Positions 1-9,559 are shown, counted from the stretch's first letter. The stretch is DNA of 64,000 nucleotides from Rhizobium sp. 18065 (GCF_902706095.1 NZ_CACSJP010000001.1:124001-188000), one strand, 5' to 3'. The notes: generated by a model not told the origin, from the sequence alone. A program made the numbers and translations.

Positions 1-1328
1 CGCGTATTGCTTTCCCAGAAATACAGCGCCTGCGAGGCGAACACCGGCAGCACCTGCGGTACTACCCCGTAGCGCTGCACGGCGATCGCCGGCGCGCCGA
101 CCGATTTCACCCCTTCGCGCTGCTTGTCGTCGATGTTTTCCAGCGCTTCCGAATAGAGTTTGCCAAGCGTGCCGGTGTCGGTGAAGAAGATAGCCGAGAT
201 GCCGGCCAGCGGTCCCGGACCGAAGGCGCGGGTGAAAAACAGCGCCCAGATCAGCATGTCGACCGAGCGAAGAAAGTCGAACAGCCGTTTGGTCACCTGA
301 TTGACCGGTCGGTTGCGCGTGATGTTGCGCGCCGCGATGAACGACAGCGGAAACGCGACCAGCATGGCAAACAGCGTGCCGACAAAAGCCATGACAATCG
401 TCTGCAAAAGCTTGGTCCAGACATCCAGATGCTGCCAGGAGGCATTGTAGAGGAAATTGTTCCAGGCCAGCGCCAGGTTGCTCATCTTTGGGTCGATGCG
501 GTCGCCCGATACGATCGTGTCGGTCAGCTTGCTGATCGGCATGTTGAAGAACGGCGAATTGGTATCGAAGACGAAATTCTCCCAGCCGAGGAAGCGCTTG
601 CGGATCCGTACCCGATCCGCGCTCACCTCGACCCAGCCGGCAAAGCCGAAATAGGCAACCACGCGGCCGCCGGCGCTGCGCTGGTCGACCCAGTCGGGCT
701 TGGCACCATTGAGGGTGACGGTATCGCCGGCATGGTCAAGCGACAGGTCGATACTTTCGCCACGGCGCACCAGGGTGACCCGGTCCGGGGTGATTTCGAC
801 ATGCGCCGCAGAGCCAAGCGTCACGGTGGCCTGCGTGATGACCTCTTCGGTCACTGTGGATGGTGTGGCCGGGGCCGCAATGGCTGCTGCGGCTCCATCC
901 GCCGGCTTGGGCATGAAGCTGAAGGCCGAAGGCGCCTTTGCGGCGGGAGCGGCTGCAGACTGTGTCGCCGCATCTGCGGCAACCGTGCGTGTCATGTTTT
1001 TCCGCTGGGCGTTGATCCAGTCCGGATTGGGATTGGGGCCGATCGGGTCGAAACGGGAATAGACGATGCTGATCGCCCCATCTGCGGCAATCTCGAAGTC
1101 CGGCCGGATCTCGAACGACACCCAGTCGGCGAGGTAATTGCCGGCAATGCCCCAGTTGGCTTCGGAAATAGTCTTGCCGAAGGCAAAGAACCACCAGCTG
1201 AAGCTCAGGTAGACAACAAGCAGACCAACCGAGATCGGCACGCGGAAACGCTGCCACAGCGAGCGCTCCAGCACATGCGGATAGCGTGCGGCAAGGCGGT
1301 TCAGTTCGGCGGTATTGGTCATCGACAT
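1..1328 (-). CDS. phnE: Phosphonate ABC transporter permease PhnE (second copy), 3' end outside window
   Basis: Inner-membrane permease of the phosphonate importer; partner of the PhnE encoded just upstream. 442 codons are visible and the frame is still open at base 1. A first membrane segment lies at about residues 28-48. A long Ala/Pro-rich, probably periplasmic insert of roughly 200 residues follows, and then the conserved transport core, recognisable from the AARNITRNRPVNQ stretch and the downstream helices. Start is ATG at 1328 (an ATG two codons later is also possible). It lies 11 bases after the upstream permease gene, so it is co-transcribed. The insert makes the protein longer than an ordinary PhnE of about 260-320 residues. 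Confidence 0.88.
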   Translation of the reverse strand, partial: MSMTNTAELNRLAARYPHVLERSLWQRFRVPISVGLLVVYLSFSWWFFAFGKTISEANWGIAGNYLADWVSFEIRPDFEIAADGAISIVYSRFDPIGPNPNPDWINAQRKNMTRTVAADAATQSAAAPAAKAPSAFSFMPKPADGAAAAIAAPATPSTVTEEVITQATVTLGSAAHVEITPDRVTLVRRGESIDLSLDHAGDTVTLNGAKPDWVDQRSAGGRVVAYFGFAGWVEVSADRVRIRKRFLGWENFVFDTNSPFFNMPISKLTDTIVSGDRIDPKMSNLALAWNNFLYNASWQHLDVWTKLLQTIVMAFVGTLFAMLVAFPLSFIAARNITRNRPVNQVTKRLFDFLRSVDMLIWALFFTRAFGPGPLAGISAIFFTDTGTLGKLYSEALENIDDKQREGVKSVGAPAIAVQRYGVVPQVLPVFASQALYFWESNT

Positions 1329-1339
1329 GGGATCTGTCC

Positions 1340-2302
1340 TCACTGAACCGACTGGAAGGCCTGCTCGCCGACCAGCCTGCGCCGCAGGCTAGCGGACAAC
1401 TGGTCGACGCCGATGATGGTGATCAGCAGCAGCAGCACGATCGCCAGCGTCTTCGCCTCATGGCCCTGGCTGATCGACAGGCGCAGCAATTCGCCGATGC
1501 CGCCGCCGCCGACGGCGCCGATGATCGTCGATGCGCGCACGTTAATTTCGAAACGCAGCAGGAAATAACTGACGAAATTCGGCATGACCTGCGGGGTGAT
1601 CCCGAACCAGACCCGTTCGAACCAGTTGGCACCGACGGCGCGCAGACCTTCGTCGGCCCGCATGTCGGCATTCTCGACCACCTCGAAGAACAGTTTTCCA
1701 AGCGCACCGATCGTATGCAGCGATACGGCGGCAATCGCGGGGATCGGCCCGAGAGACAGGATGGCAAGGAAGAAGCCGGCGATCACCACCTCGGGAAAGG
1801 CCCGCAGGATTTCCATCATGCGGCGCACCGGCCAGCGGATCCACGCGATCGGCATCATGTTCTTCGCCGCAAGAAAGCAAAGGCAGAAGCCGAAGATCGC
1901 ACCGATCACGGTGGAAAACAGCGCGATATTGATCGTCTCGACCATCTTGTAGATGTATTCCGGGATGTACAGCGTCTCGGTAATGTAGAGACGGCCTTCC
2001 GGATAGTTGTATTTCAGGCTGCCGTCGTCATAGGGCGAGGCAAGATCGAACATGGCACGCAAGATTTCGGTGGCGTCGCGCGGCACCAGTTCCTCGACGA
2101 AATCGAAGAGATAGGGCAGGCGGTCGAAGAATTTTCCGGAATTGGTTTCGTTGGCAAACCAGAGCGATCCGCTGACCGCGACAAGCAGGAGCACCACGCC
2201 GAAAAGCGTGTACATCCGCCGACGCGACGCAAGTTCCTGCCAGTGCTGCTCGACCAGAGCACCACGCTCGCTGAGCCGCGGATGAGTTGCGGTTAGACGC
2301 AT
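1340..2302 (-). CDS. phnE: Phosphonate ABC transporter permease PhnE
   Basis: Membrane permease that, with the second PhnE, PhnC and PhnD, imports phosphonates. About 320 residues. One N-terminal membrane helix near residues 30-48 precedes the binding-protein-dependent transport domain; the LAAKNMMP segment and the EAA-like loop (ALGKLFFEVVENADMRADEGLRAVGA region) are typical of PhnE. I chose the ATG at 2302 because AGGGG lies about 9 bases upstream; the frame stays open to 2347 but has no better start signal. It follows phnD after a hairpin-containing gap of about 100 bases. Confidence 0.9.
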   Translation of the reverse strand: MRLTATHPRLSERGALVEQHWQELASRRRMYTLFGVVLLLVAVSGSLWFANETNSGKFFDRLPYLFDFVEELVPRDATEILRAMFDLASPYDDGSLKYNYPEGRLYITETLYIPEYIYKMVETINIALFSTVIGAIFGFCLCFLAAKNMMPIAWIRWPVRRMMEILRAFPEVVIAGFFLAILSLGPIPAIAAVSLHTIGALGKLFFEVVENADMRADEGLRAVGANWFERVWFGITPQVMPNFVSYFLLRFEINVRASTIIGAVGGGGIGELLRLSISQGHEAKTLAIVLLLLITIIGVDQLSASLRRRLVGEQAFQSVQ

Positions 2303-2352
2303 GAAACAATCCCCTCGAAAGCCGCCCGGCCATCGTCTCTTTGACACGCAAA

Positions 2353-2379
2353 CCGCCGGTCGAGATTGTCGACCGGCGG
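2353..2379 (-). terminator. Hairpin between phnD and phnE (probable attenuating terminator)
   Basis: An 11-bp perfect inverted repeat (CCGCCGGTCGA / TCGACCGGCGG, 5-base loop) lies directly downstream of phnD on the minus strand and is followed by GTTTG rather than a long T-run. It probably lets some transcripts stop, or protects the phnD 3' end, so that the binding protein is made in excess over the permeases. Confidence 0.5.
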
Positions 2380-2400
2380 CGTTTATGTCGGTGTGGCGTA

Positions 2401-3306
2401 TCAGCCGCCGATGGTCGCCTTGCGGGCATCAATGATCGGCTTGTAGAAGTCGACATTGACTTCGGTGAAGCCGGTGAAATCGCCACCCTGCACGGCCGAG
2501 AAGCAGGCCGGGTCGGACTTCGGCAGGTCGATCATGAACTGCTTGAACTTCGTCTTCATGTCTTCGTTCATCGAGGTGCGAACGACGACCGGGCCATTCG
2601 GGATCAGCGGCGACTTCCACAGTTCGACCAGGTCATCCATGTTCAGGATACCCTTGTCGACCATCTTGCGCAGGTTGCCGGAGGTGTAGCCGTCCTTGAA
2701 ATCGCCAACGCCGGAGCCGAAGGTCGTGCCGGCATCAAAGGTGCCCTTGAGCACTTCGAGAACCAGGTTCTCATGGCCGCCGCCGAAGCCGGTTTCAGCG
2801 ACGAATTCCTTGACCGGGCCGCCGATGGCTTCCGGCAGGGTGACGGTGGGGATCAGGTAGCCCGAGGTCGAATCCGGGTCGGCGAAACCGAGCTTCTTGC
2901 CCTTGATGTCTTCGACCTTGGTCATGCCGCTGTCCTTGCGGGCAACCATGATCGAGTAGTAGCCCATCGAGCCGTCGGTCTGGACGGTGGTCAGGATCGG
3001 CTCGACGGCATCAGCCTTGGCGAGATAGATCTTGGCATAACCGGAAGCACCGAGTTCGGCATAGTCGAGTGTGCCGCCGAGCAGGCCCTGGATGACGCCG
3101 TCATAGTCGGCGGCAGGAAACAGCGAGACCTTTTCGACGCCGAGAACGGCTGGCAGCTTGTCGGTCATGCACTGGTAGTTGCGCAGGCGGTCGGCTTCGT
3201 TTTCGCCACCGAGAATGCCGATGCGGAATTCCTTGAGGTCTTCGGCATGCACGGAGCCGGCGAGAGCCACGAGAGCTGCCGTGGCAAGCAAAGTCTTCTT
3301 CAACAT
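2401..3306 (-). CDS. phnD: Phosphonate ABC transporter substrate-binding protein PhnD
   Basis: Periplasmic binding protein that captures phosphonates for import. 301 residues with a clear Sec signal peptide (MLKKTLLATAALVALAGS, cleavage after about residue 21, VHA-ED). The mature protein has the PhnD fold features: FRIGILGGENEADR at the start, a YAELGASGYAKIYLAKAD segment and the DPDSTSGYLIPT motif that binds the phosphonate group. Length is normal for the family. Flanked by phnC upstream and phnE downstream in the same orientation. A hairpin follows the stop codon. Confidence 0.93.
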   Translation of the reverse strand: MLKKTLLATAALVALAGSVHAEDLKEFRIGILGGENEADRLRNYQCMTDKLPAVLGVEKVSLFPAADYDGVIQGLLGGTLDYAELGASGYAKIYLAKADAVEPILTTVQTDGSMGYYSIMVARKDSGMTKVEDIKGKKLGFADPDSTSGYLIPTVTLPEAIGGPVKEFVAETGFGGGHENLVLEVLKGTFDAGTTFGSGVGDFKDGYTSGNLRKMVDKGILNMDDLVELWKSPLIPNGPVVVRTSMNEDMKTKFKQFMIDLPKSDPACFSAVQGGDFTGFTEVNVDFYKPIIDARKATIGG

Positions 3307-3390
3307 GAGTTCATCTCCTGTTTGATGGAATGCGTGAGGTGGTTCTGGAACCGGTCGCCCTTGACGCGGGCTTGCGATCTTTGCGGGCGC

Positions 3391-4251
3391 TCAGGCCTCG
3401 GCTGCTGCCAAGGGGCGAAGGCCGGCTGATGGGATTTTCGCCGCAACATTGTTCTGATGGGCAGGAATGTTAATGCTGGTCGATGTCATCGTTTCGTCGA
3501 TGCCGGCACCATGCTGGTCCGCGCCATAGATTTCCTGCACCGCTTCGGCGGTCAGTTCTCCCGGCGTGCCGTCGAATACGACACGACCGCGCGCCATGCC
3601 GATGATCCGTTCGCAATAATTGCGCGCCGTATCGAGCGTATGCAGGTTGGTGACAACAGTGATGCCGTCCTGCTCATTGATGTTCTTCAGCGCGTCCATG
3701 ACAATCTTCGCATTGAGCGGATCGAGCGAGGCGATCGGTTCGTCTGCCAGAACCATTTTCGGCGATTGCATCAGGGCACGGGCGATCGCCACGCGCTGCT
3801 GCTGGCCGCCTGAAAGCGTGCCGGCGGCCTGAAGCGCGGTCTGTTCGATGCCAAGGCGCTCAAGCGCTGCAATCGCCATCAGGCGCTCTTCGCGGGAAAA
3901 GATGTTGAGCAGGCTGAGCGTCGTGGAGCGATGGTTGAGACGGCCGAGCAGCACATTGGTCAGGACGTCGAGGCGCGGCACGAGATTGAACTGCTGGAAG
4001 ATCATCGCGCAATCACGTTGCCAGTCGCGCAGGGCAGCGCCACGCAGTGTCGAGATTTCCGTATCGCCGAAACGAATGCTGCCGGAGGTTGGATCGACGA
4101 GCCGATTGATCATCCGCAGCAGCGTCGACTTGCCGGCGCCTGAACGTCCGATCACGCCGACCATCTGGCCTGCCGGAATATCGAGCGTGACGGAATCAAC
4201 AGCCTTGTTGCTGCCGAACTGGCGATTGAGGTTTTCCAACTTGAAACGCAT
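3391..4251 (-). CDS. phnC: Phosphonate ABC transporter ATP-binding protein PhnC
   Basis: ATPase of the phosphonate importer. The motifs are Walker [10 protein letters not shown], signature [15 protein letters not shown] and Walker [14 protein letters not shown] placed the start at the ATG at 4251 (MRFKLENLN..., 286 residues, normal PhnC length), which has AAGGA about 8 bases upstream; the open frame to 4377 would add 42 residues unlike the family. The C-terminal 40 residues are extra and Ala-rich. It lies 122 bases after the acetyltransferase gene, so a secondary promoter in that AT-richer gap is possible. Confidence 0.93.
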   Translation of the reverse strand: MRFKLENLNRQFGSNKAVDSVTLDIPAGQMVGVIGRSGAGKSTLLRMINRLVDPTSGSIRFGDTEISTLRGAALRDWQRDCAMIFQQFNLVPRLDVLTNVLLGRLNHRSTTLSLLNIFSREERLMAIAALERLGIEQTALQAAGTLSGGQQQRVAIARALMQSPKMVLADEPIASLDPLNAKIVMDALKNINEQDGITVVTNLHTLDTARNYCERIIGMARGRVVFDGTPGELTAEAVQEIYGADQHGAGIDETMTSTSINIPAHQNNVAAKIPSAGLRPLAAAEA

Positions 4252-4373
4252 CTTGGGTCCTTCGCCATCATGTCTACGGAACGGGCTCCGATCTAGTGCC
4301 TTTGCGTGAAGTCCCAATGTCAGTTTCATGTCGGTTTTGTAAAATGAACTAAGGCTTTGATTATTAGCAATAA

Positions 4374-4988
4374 TCACAAGTATTTCTCAACGAATGCATC
4401 GCCGTCGAGGCTGCGGAAATCCTCCAGTGCCGCAAAAAGCCGGTCGTGCTCCCAGTCCCACCAGGCCAGCCGCTCCATGCCGTCCGCGACCGCCTTGGGA
4501 AACCGCTCGCGAATGAGCTTGGCCGGCACGCCGCCGACAATCGTGTAAGGTGCGACATCCTTGGAGACGACGGCGCCGGCACCGATCACCGCCCCGTTGC
4601 CGACCGTGACGCCGGGCAGAACCGTTGCCCCGTGACCGATCCAGACATCGTGGCCGATGGTCACGCGGTTCTCGCGGCGCCACTCGAAGAAATCGTGGTC
4701 GTTTTCCGCACCTTCGAAATAGTCCGCTGCCCGGTAGGTGAAATGATGCAGCGTTGCCCGCCAGGTCGGATGATTGGTCGCATTGATGCGCACGCTCGCA
4801 GCAATGTTGGCGAACTTGCCGATGGTCGCGCACCAGACGGCGCCATCATGCATGATGTAGGAGTAATCGCCCATCTCGACTTCGTCGAGCCGGCAGCGCT
4901 CAGACACTTCTGTATAGCAGCCGAGCGTTGAATTGCTCACCCGCGCCGTCTCGTGGAGGAAGGGCTTGAGACCGAGTTGCTTGCTCAT
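4374..4988 (-). CDS. Hexapeptide-repeat (LbetaH) acetyltransferase of the phn operon
   Basis: 204-residue left-handed beta-helix acyltransferase of the type found in many phn operons. The N-terminal half carries imperfect hexapeptide turns, and the C-terminal half holds the CAT/xenobiotic-acetyltransferase-like core ([48 protein letters not shown]). The start ATG overlaps the phnL stop codon by four bases (ATGA), showing tight translational coupling to the C-P lyase genes. By position it may acetylate an aminophosphonate or a pathway intermediate, a role played by the unrelated PhnO in E. coli; the substrate is inferred, not visible. Confidence 0.85.
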   Translation of the reverse strand: MSKQLGLKPFLHETARVSNSTLGCYTEVSERCRLDEVEMGDYSYIMHDGAVWCATIGKFANIAASVRINATNHPTWRATLHHFTYRAADYFEGAENDHDFFEWRRENRVTIGHDVWIGHGATVLPGVTVGNGAVIGAGAVVSKDVAPYTIVGGVPAKLIRERFPKAVADGMERLAWWDWEHDRLFAALEDFRSLDGDAFVEKYL

Positions 4989-5692
4989 GCGGCCACTTTC
5001 CGAGGTGAAAATTGCGAGACGTCGAGAATGCGGTCGGCCACCAGTTCGCGCACTTCCGCGTCGTGGAAGATGCCGAGAAGTGCGACGCCTTGCGTCTTCT
5101 TGGCGCGGATCATCTCGACCACCACGGCGCGGTTGGCCGCATCCAGCGAGGCCGTAGGTTCGTCGAGCAACAGGATCGTATGGTCGGTGATGAAGCCGCG
5201 GGCGATATTCACGCGCTGCTGCTCGCCGCCGGAAAAGGTCGATGGCGGCAATTGCCAGAGATCGCGCGGCAGGTTGAGCTTCGCCAGCAATTCGCTTGCA
5301 CGAGCCCGAGCTTCGTCGGCCGAAATGCCGCGCGCGACCAGCGGTTCTGCCACGACATCCAGTGTCGAGACCCGCGGTACCGTGCGCAGGAACTGGCTGA
5401 CATAACCGAGCGTGCCGCGCCGCACTTCCAGCACCTGGCGCGGATCGGCACTGGCGATATCGACCATTTTGTCCTGGTGGTTGATCAGGATCTGCCCGGC
5501 ATCCACGGCATAGTTGCCGTAGAGCATCTTCAGGATCGAGCTTTTGCCGATGCCCGATGGGCCGCCCAGCACGACACATTCGCCGGCCGCGACCGCAAAC
5601 GAGACATTGGCGACAACCGGCAGCTTGAGGCCGCCGCGCAGGTGCATGGTGAAGCTCTTCGAGACTTCGGAAACGACGAGGGGCGTTGCCAT
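4985..5692 (-). CDS. phnL: C-P lyase ABC-type ATPase PhnL
   Basis: ABC-family ATPase associated with the carbon-phosphorus lyase complex; in E. coli PhnK and PhnL bind the PhnGHIJ core and are not transport ATPases. 235 residues, the usual length. Walker A is [10 protein letters not shown], the signature [15 protein letters not shown] and Walker [12 protein letters not shown]. The start follows phnK by 12 bases, and the stop overlaps the next gene by four bases. Confidence 0.94.
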   Translation of the reverse strand: MATPLVVSEVSKSFTMHLRGGLKLPVVANVSFAVAAGECVVLGGPSGIGKSSILKMLYGNYAVDAGQILINHQDKMVDIASADPRQVLEVRRGTLGYVSQFLRTVPRVSTLDVVAEPLVARGISADEARARASELLAKLNLPRDLWQLPPSTFSGGEQQRVNIARGFITDHTILLLDEPTASLDAANRAVVVEMIRAKKTQGVALLGIFHDAEVRELVADRILDVSQFSPRKVAA

Positions 5693-5704
5693 GGTTTTTC
5701 TCCG

Positions 5705-6481
5705 TCAGACCTGCAGGATCGAGGATACGAGCAGCTGGGTATAGGGTTCGCGGGGATCGTCGAGCACGCGGTCGGTCAGACCCTGTTCGATGACATGGCC
5801 GTCCTTCATCACCATCATCCGGTGCGACAGCAGGCGGGCGACGGCAAGGTCATGGGTGACGACAATGGCGGAAAGCCCGAGATCGTTGACCAGGCCGCGC
5901 ACCAGATCGAGCAGGCGCGCCTGCACCGAGACGTCGAGACCGCCTGTCGGCTCGTCCATGAAGACAAGGCGCGGGCCGGTCACCAGATTGCGGGCGATCT
6001 GCAGCCGCTGGCGCATGCCGCCGGAAAAGGCGCGCGGCTGGTCGTCGATGCGGTCGGTGGAAATCTCCACCCGCTCCAGCCATTCGTTGGCCGTCTGGCG
6101 GATATTGCCATAGTGGCGGTCGCCGATTGCCATCAGCCTTTCGCCGACATTGGCGCCGGCCGATACCGTCATGCGCAACCCGTCGGCCGGGTTCTGGTGC
6201 ACGAAACCCCAGTCGGTCCGCATCAGGAACCGGCGTTCGGCCTCGCTCATATGGTAGAGCTCGCGGTACTGGCCGTCGCGCATGTGATAGTCGACGCTGC
6301 CGGTGGTGGGCATCAGCCGGGTGGAAAGGCAGTTCAGCAGGGTGGTCTTGCCCGAGCCGCTTTCGCCGACGATCGCCAGCACTTCGCCGGGCCAGAGATC
6401 GAAGGACACCGTGTTGCAACCGATCCGGCTGCCATAGAATTTCGACAGGTTGCGAACCTTGAGAAGCGGTTGGTCGCTCAT
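5705..6481 (-). CDS. phnK: C-P lyase ABC-type ATPase PhnK
   Basis: Nucleotide-binding component that docks on PhnJ in the C-P lyase complex. 258 residues. Walker A is GESGSGKTT, signature [15 protein letters not shown] and Walker [11 protein letters not shown], with the H-loop in [12 protein letters not shown]. No membrane partner is encoded next to it, in line with a role in the lyase complex and not in transport. The start overlaps the phnJ stop by four bases (ATGA). Confidence 0.95.
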   Translation of the reverse strand: MSDQPLLKVRNLSKFYGSRIGCNTVSFDLWPGEVLAIVGESGSGKTTLLNCLSTRLMPTTGSVDYHMRDGQYRELYHMSEAERRFLMRTDWGFVHQNPADGLRMTVSAGANVGERLMAIGDRHYGNIRQTANEWLERVEISTDRIDDQPRAFSGGMRQRLQIARNLVTGPRLVFMDEPTGGLDVSVQARLLDLVRGLVNDLGLSAIVVTHDLAVARLLSHRMMVMKDGHVIEQGLTDRVLDDPREPYTQLLVSSILQV

Positions 6482-7359
6482 TCCGCAGCCTCCTTGCTGG
6501 TCGCCAGCATCGCGCCGACATGGCCTTCGGCCTGGCGGGTTTCGCAGTGATCGGTGTCCGAGCAGACGAACATTCGCCCGCCCTTGTCGTCGAGCACCAC
6601 TTCGTCGAGATAGACATGCTCGGCGCCGCAGAGCGCGCAGGGCTTGTCGAAAGTCTGGATCTCGAAGGGGTGATCCTCGAAGTCGAGACTGACGACCTCG
6701 GTATAGGGCGGCACCGCATAGATCCGCTTCTCGCGGCCGGCGCCGAACAGCTGCAAGGCTTCCGACATGTGCATCTTCGGATTGTCGAACTTCGGCGTCG
6801 GCGAGGGATCCATCACGTAGCGGCCATGCACCTTGACCGGATAGGCATAGGTCGTGGCAATGCGGCCGTGCTTGGCGATGTCCTCGTAGAGCTTCACATG
6901 CATCAGCCCGTATTCTTCAAGCGCATGCATCTTGCGTGTCTCGGTCTCGCGCGGCTCGAGGAAGCGCAAGGGTTCCGGGATCGGCACCTGATAGACCAGC
7001 ACCTGGCCTTCCCGAAGCGTCTCTTCGGGAATGCGGTGGCGGGTCTGGATGATCGACGCTTCGCCGGTATGGGTGGTGACGGCGACTTCGGCGACCTTCT
7101 GGAAGAAGGCACGGATCGAGACCGCATTGGTCGTGTCGTCGGCGCCCTGGTCGATGACTTTCAGCACATCGTCCGGCCCGATGATCGAGGCCGTGACCTG
7201 CACGCCGCCGGTGCCCCAGCCATAGGGCATCGGCATTTCGCGAGAAGCAAACGGTACCTGGTAACCCGGTATGGCGATCGCCTTCAGGATTGCCCGACGG
7301 ATCATCCGCTTGGTCTGTTCGTCGAGATAGGCAAAGTTATAGGTGGCGAGATCGCTCAT
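6478..7359 (-). CDS. phnJ: Alpha-D-ribose 1-methylphosphonate 5-phosphate C-P lyase PhnJ
   Basis: Radical-SAM C-P bond lyase that splits ribose-1-methylphosphonate 5-phosphate into the cyclic phosphate and the alkane. 293 residues. The diagnostic cysteines are in C-x2-C-x21-C-x5-C spacing at residues 241, 244, 266 and 272, the same numbers as the E. coli Fe-S and catalytic cysteines as I recall them. The catalytic set is therefore intact. Overlaps phnI upstream and phnK downstream by four bases each, so the whole core is translated as a coupled unit. Confidence 0.97.
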   Translation of the reverse strand: MSDLATYNFAYLDEQTKRMIRRAILKAIAIPGYQVPFASREMPMPYGWGTGGVQVTASIIGPDDVLKVIDQGADDTTNAVSIRAFFQKVAEVAVTTHTGEASIIQTRHRIPEETLREGQVLVYQVPIPEPLRFLEPRETETRKMHALEEYGLMHVKLYEDIAKHGRIATTYAYPVKVHGRYVMDPSPTPKFDNPKMHMSEALQLFGAGREKRIYAVPPYTEVVSLDFEDHPFEIQTFDKPCALCGAEHVYLDEVVLDDKGGRMFVCSDTDHCETRQAEGHVGAMLATSKEAAE

Positions 7360-8462
7360 TCCGCAGCCTCCTTGATATCGTTCTGTTCCTGCCGTGCAGC
7401 TTCATGCTTGGCCCGCATGCGGCGCACGAGATCGAGTTCGGCCTGGAAGTCGACATAGTGCGGCAGCTTCAGATGCTCGACGAAACCGGTCGCCTGCACG
7501 TTGTCGCAATGGGAAATGACGAATTCCTCATCCTGTGCCGGGGCGACGATATCCTCGCCGAATTCCTGGGTGCGCAGCGCCCGGTCGACCAGTGACATCG
7601 ACATCGCCTTGCGTTCGCTCTGGCCGAACACCAGGCCATAGCCGCGGGTGAACTGCGGCGGCGCCTTGGCCGAACCCTTGAACTGGTTGACCATCTGGCA
7701 CTCGGTCACGCGGATTTCACCGAGTGACACACAGAAGCCGAGTTCCGGGACATCGAATTCGATCTCGACCTGTCCCATGCGGATTTCGCCGACGAAAGGA
7801 TGCGTGCGGCCATAGCCGCGCTGGGTCGAATAGCCGAGTGCCAGGAGAAAGCCCTCGTCGCCGCGCGCCAATGCCTGCAGCCGCAGATCGCGCGGCATCG
7901 GAAATTCCATCGGCTCGCGGGTGATGTCGCCGGCAATGTGATCCTGCGGCATCTCGCCATCCGGCTCGATCAAGCCTTCGCCGTCGAGAATGTCGGAGAC
8001 GCGCATGACATGCTCGCCGCCGTCTTCGCGCATCATCGGCTCATCGACGGTTTCGTCCTCCAGCAGCGACGGGTCGAGCAGCCGGTGAGTGTAATCGAAG
8101 GTCGGCCCGAGCAACTGGCCGCCGGGCAGGTCCTTGTAAGTGGCCGACACGCGCCGCTCGACGCGCATCGCGCCCGTCTCGACCGGCAGCGATGTGCCGA
8201 AGCGCGGCAGGGTGGTGCGATAGGCGCGCAGGAGGAAGATCGCCTCGATCATGTCGCCGCGCGACTGCTTCAAGGCGAGTGCGGCCAGCGAACGGTCGTA
8301 GAGCGAGGCCTCCGCCATCACCCGGTCGACCGACAGGCCAAGCTGTTCGATGATCTGGTCGATGGAAATGCTCGGCAGGGTGCGGTCGCCGCGACGTTTG
8401 TCGGCCAGCAGGCGATGCGCATTGGCAATGGCGGTTTCGCCACCTTTGACGGCTACATACAT
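7356..8462 (-). CDS. phnI: C-P lyase core subunit PhnI
   Basis: PhnI is the nucleosidase-like subunit which, with PhnG, PhnH and PhnL, joins methylphosphonate to ribose from ATP. 368 residues, normal length, beginning MYVAVKGGETAIANAH as in the family, with the conserved segments YNFAYLDEQ-coupled to phnJ downstream. The C-terminal third contains HCDNVQATGFVEHLKLPHYVDFQAELDL-type sequence, well conserved in PhnI. Starts three bases after phnH and ends with an ATGA overlap into phnJ. Confidence 0.95.
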   Translation of the reverse strand: MYVAVKGGETAIANAHRLLADKRRGDRTLPSISIDQIIEQLGLSVDRVMAEASLYDRSLAALALKQSRGDMIEAIFLLRAYRTTLPRFGTSLPVETGAMRVERRVSATYKDLPGGQLLGPTFDYTHRLLDPSLLEDETVDEPMMREDGGEHVMRVSDILDGEGLIEPDGEMPQDHIAGDITREPMEFPMPRDLRLQALARGDEGFLLALGYSTQRGYGRTHPFVGEIRMGQVEIEFDVPELGFCVSLGEIRVTECQMVNQFKGSAKAPPQFTRGYGLVFGQSERKAMSMSLVDRALRTQEFGEDIVAPAQDEEFVISHCDNVQATGFVEHLKLPHYVDFQAELDLVRRMRAKHEAARQEQNDIKEAAE

Positions 8463-8465
8463 GGC

Positions 8466-9074
8466 TCAGGCCTCCAGGGCGGTGATCTTGCAGGTGCGGG
8501 GCAGGGCGATCAGCTGTCGCCCGGCGGTCAGCACGACATCGACGCCGCGCGGAAACAGCGCGCGATTGTCTGTCCATTGGCGCAGGAGCATGTCGGGGAG
8601 CCCCATTGGTGCGATCTGGACCGTTTCCCTGATGCCCGGCCCGGAAAGCTGCAGCGGCCTGCCGCCTTCGAATGCGTCGACCTCCACAATGATGGTGGTC
8701 GAGCGGTCCGGATATTCCTGGCTGCCAAGCGAAAAATGCGCCAGCGATGGAAGCATCGCCCTCGCTTCGGCAAAGGCGAACCGGGCGTCGATCTTTTCCC
8801 GGGTCAGCGGCGCGCCGGTATGGAAACCGATCCAGTCGGGCAGCGCCGATTTGTTGAGCCCGGGTGTCAGCCACACGGGCGTATCGTGATCGCAAAGCGT
8901 CAGCAGCAGGGCGCCTGCAGCGATACCAAGCGGTGCCGGAGGTGCGACGGGCGGAAGCACGGCCCCCAGCAACCCTGGTCGCGCCATGCAGTCCATCAGC
9001 ACCCGAAAAACGCTCTGGGCGTTGAAGACGGCATCCGGGAAACCACCGATCAGGCTTTCATTTCTATTGTCCAT
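8466..9074 (-). CDS. phnH: C-P lyase core subunit PhnH
   Basis: Homodimeric structural subunit of the PhnGHIJ core. 202 residues starting at the ATG at 9074 (MDNRNESLIGGF); it shares one base with the phnG stop codon (TGATG). The frame is open further upstream but runs through phnG in another frame and is not used. The FPDAVFNAQSVFRVLMDCMARPG segment near the N-terminus and the FHTGAPLTREKIDARFAF region match PhnH. Located between phnG and phnI as in most phn operons. Confidence 0.94.
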   Translation of the reverse strand: MDNRNESLIGGFPDAVFNAQSVFRVLMDCMARPGLLGAVLPPVAPPAPLGIAAGALLLTLCDHDTPVWLTPGLNKSALPDWIGFHTGAPLTREKIDARFAFAEARAMLPSLAHFSLGSQEYPDRSTTIIVEVDAFEGGRPLQLSGPGIRETVQIAPMGLPDMLLRQWTDNRALFPRGVDVVLTAGRQLIALPRTCKITALEA

Positions 9075-9544
9075 CAGTCCTCTCCCCGTACCATGGTGAA
9101 GAAATCGACCTTCGTGGCCGCCGTTTCTTGCTCGGTTCGCTTCTCTTCCTCGGCGATGCGTGCTGCGACCGTGGCCAGCAGGCCCGCTTCCAGCGCCGGC
9201 CTTTGCTCGTCGTCCTGGGCAACAGCGTCGATTACGGCGGCGAGCGTCACCGCAGTCCGATCGGTGCCGAGCCGATAGCCATGCCCGATTTCTCCGGTGG
9301 AAAGCCGGATGCTGGCGCGGCTGACGGTCGCCTCGCCGAGATTGAAGGCAGCGCCTCCGCCGCCAATCCGTCCACGCACCATCACCAGTCCCGTCTCGGG
9401 ACCACGTAGCGGCGCAAAGCTCGGCGCTGGCGAAAGGGTGTCGAAAGCGGTCTGTAGCTCTGCTTTGGTTGCGCGTGCGAGCAGATCGACAATATGTTTT
9501 CGACCGGATTGCTGGTCGGTCATCGTTTGTTTCAAGGCGTCCAT
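9074..9544 (-). CDS. phnG: C-P lyase core subunit PhnG (first gene of the operon)
   Basis: Small subunit of the C-P lyase core. 156 residues, the normal length. PhnG hallmarks are the ARATKAEL region and FNLGEATVSRASIRL followed by GEIGHGYRLGTD. GAGG about 9 bases before the ATG gives a good ribosome site. This is the promoter-proximal gene; a TGTCTA/TAGACA dyad and a PHO-box-like sequence lie 16-85 bases upstream, so induction by phosphate starvation and control by the divergent PhnF are likely. Confidence 0.94.
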   Translation of the reverse strand: MDALKQTMTDQQSGRKHIVDLLARATKAELQTAFDTLSPAPSFAPLRGPETGLVMVRGRIGGGGAAFNLGEATVSRASIRLSTGEIGHGYRLGTDRTAVTLAAVIDAVAQDDEQRPALEAGLLATVAARIAEEEKRTEQETAATKVDFFTMVRGED

Positions 9545-9559
9545 TGCAATTCCTCATAA

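Noticed and set aside
429..9278. Long plus-strand open frames opposite the phn operon (for example 1286-2296, 5012-6550, 7800-9278)
   Set aside because: They are mirror frames of GC-rich coding sequence; the minus strand encodes intact, recognisable Phn proteins at every one of these places.
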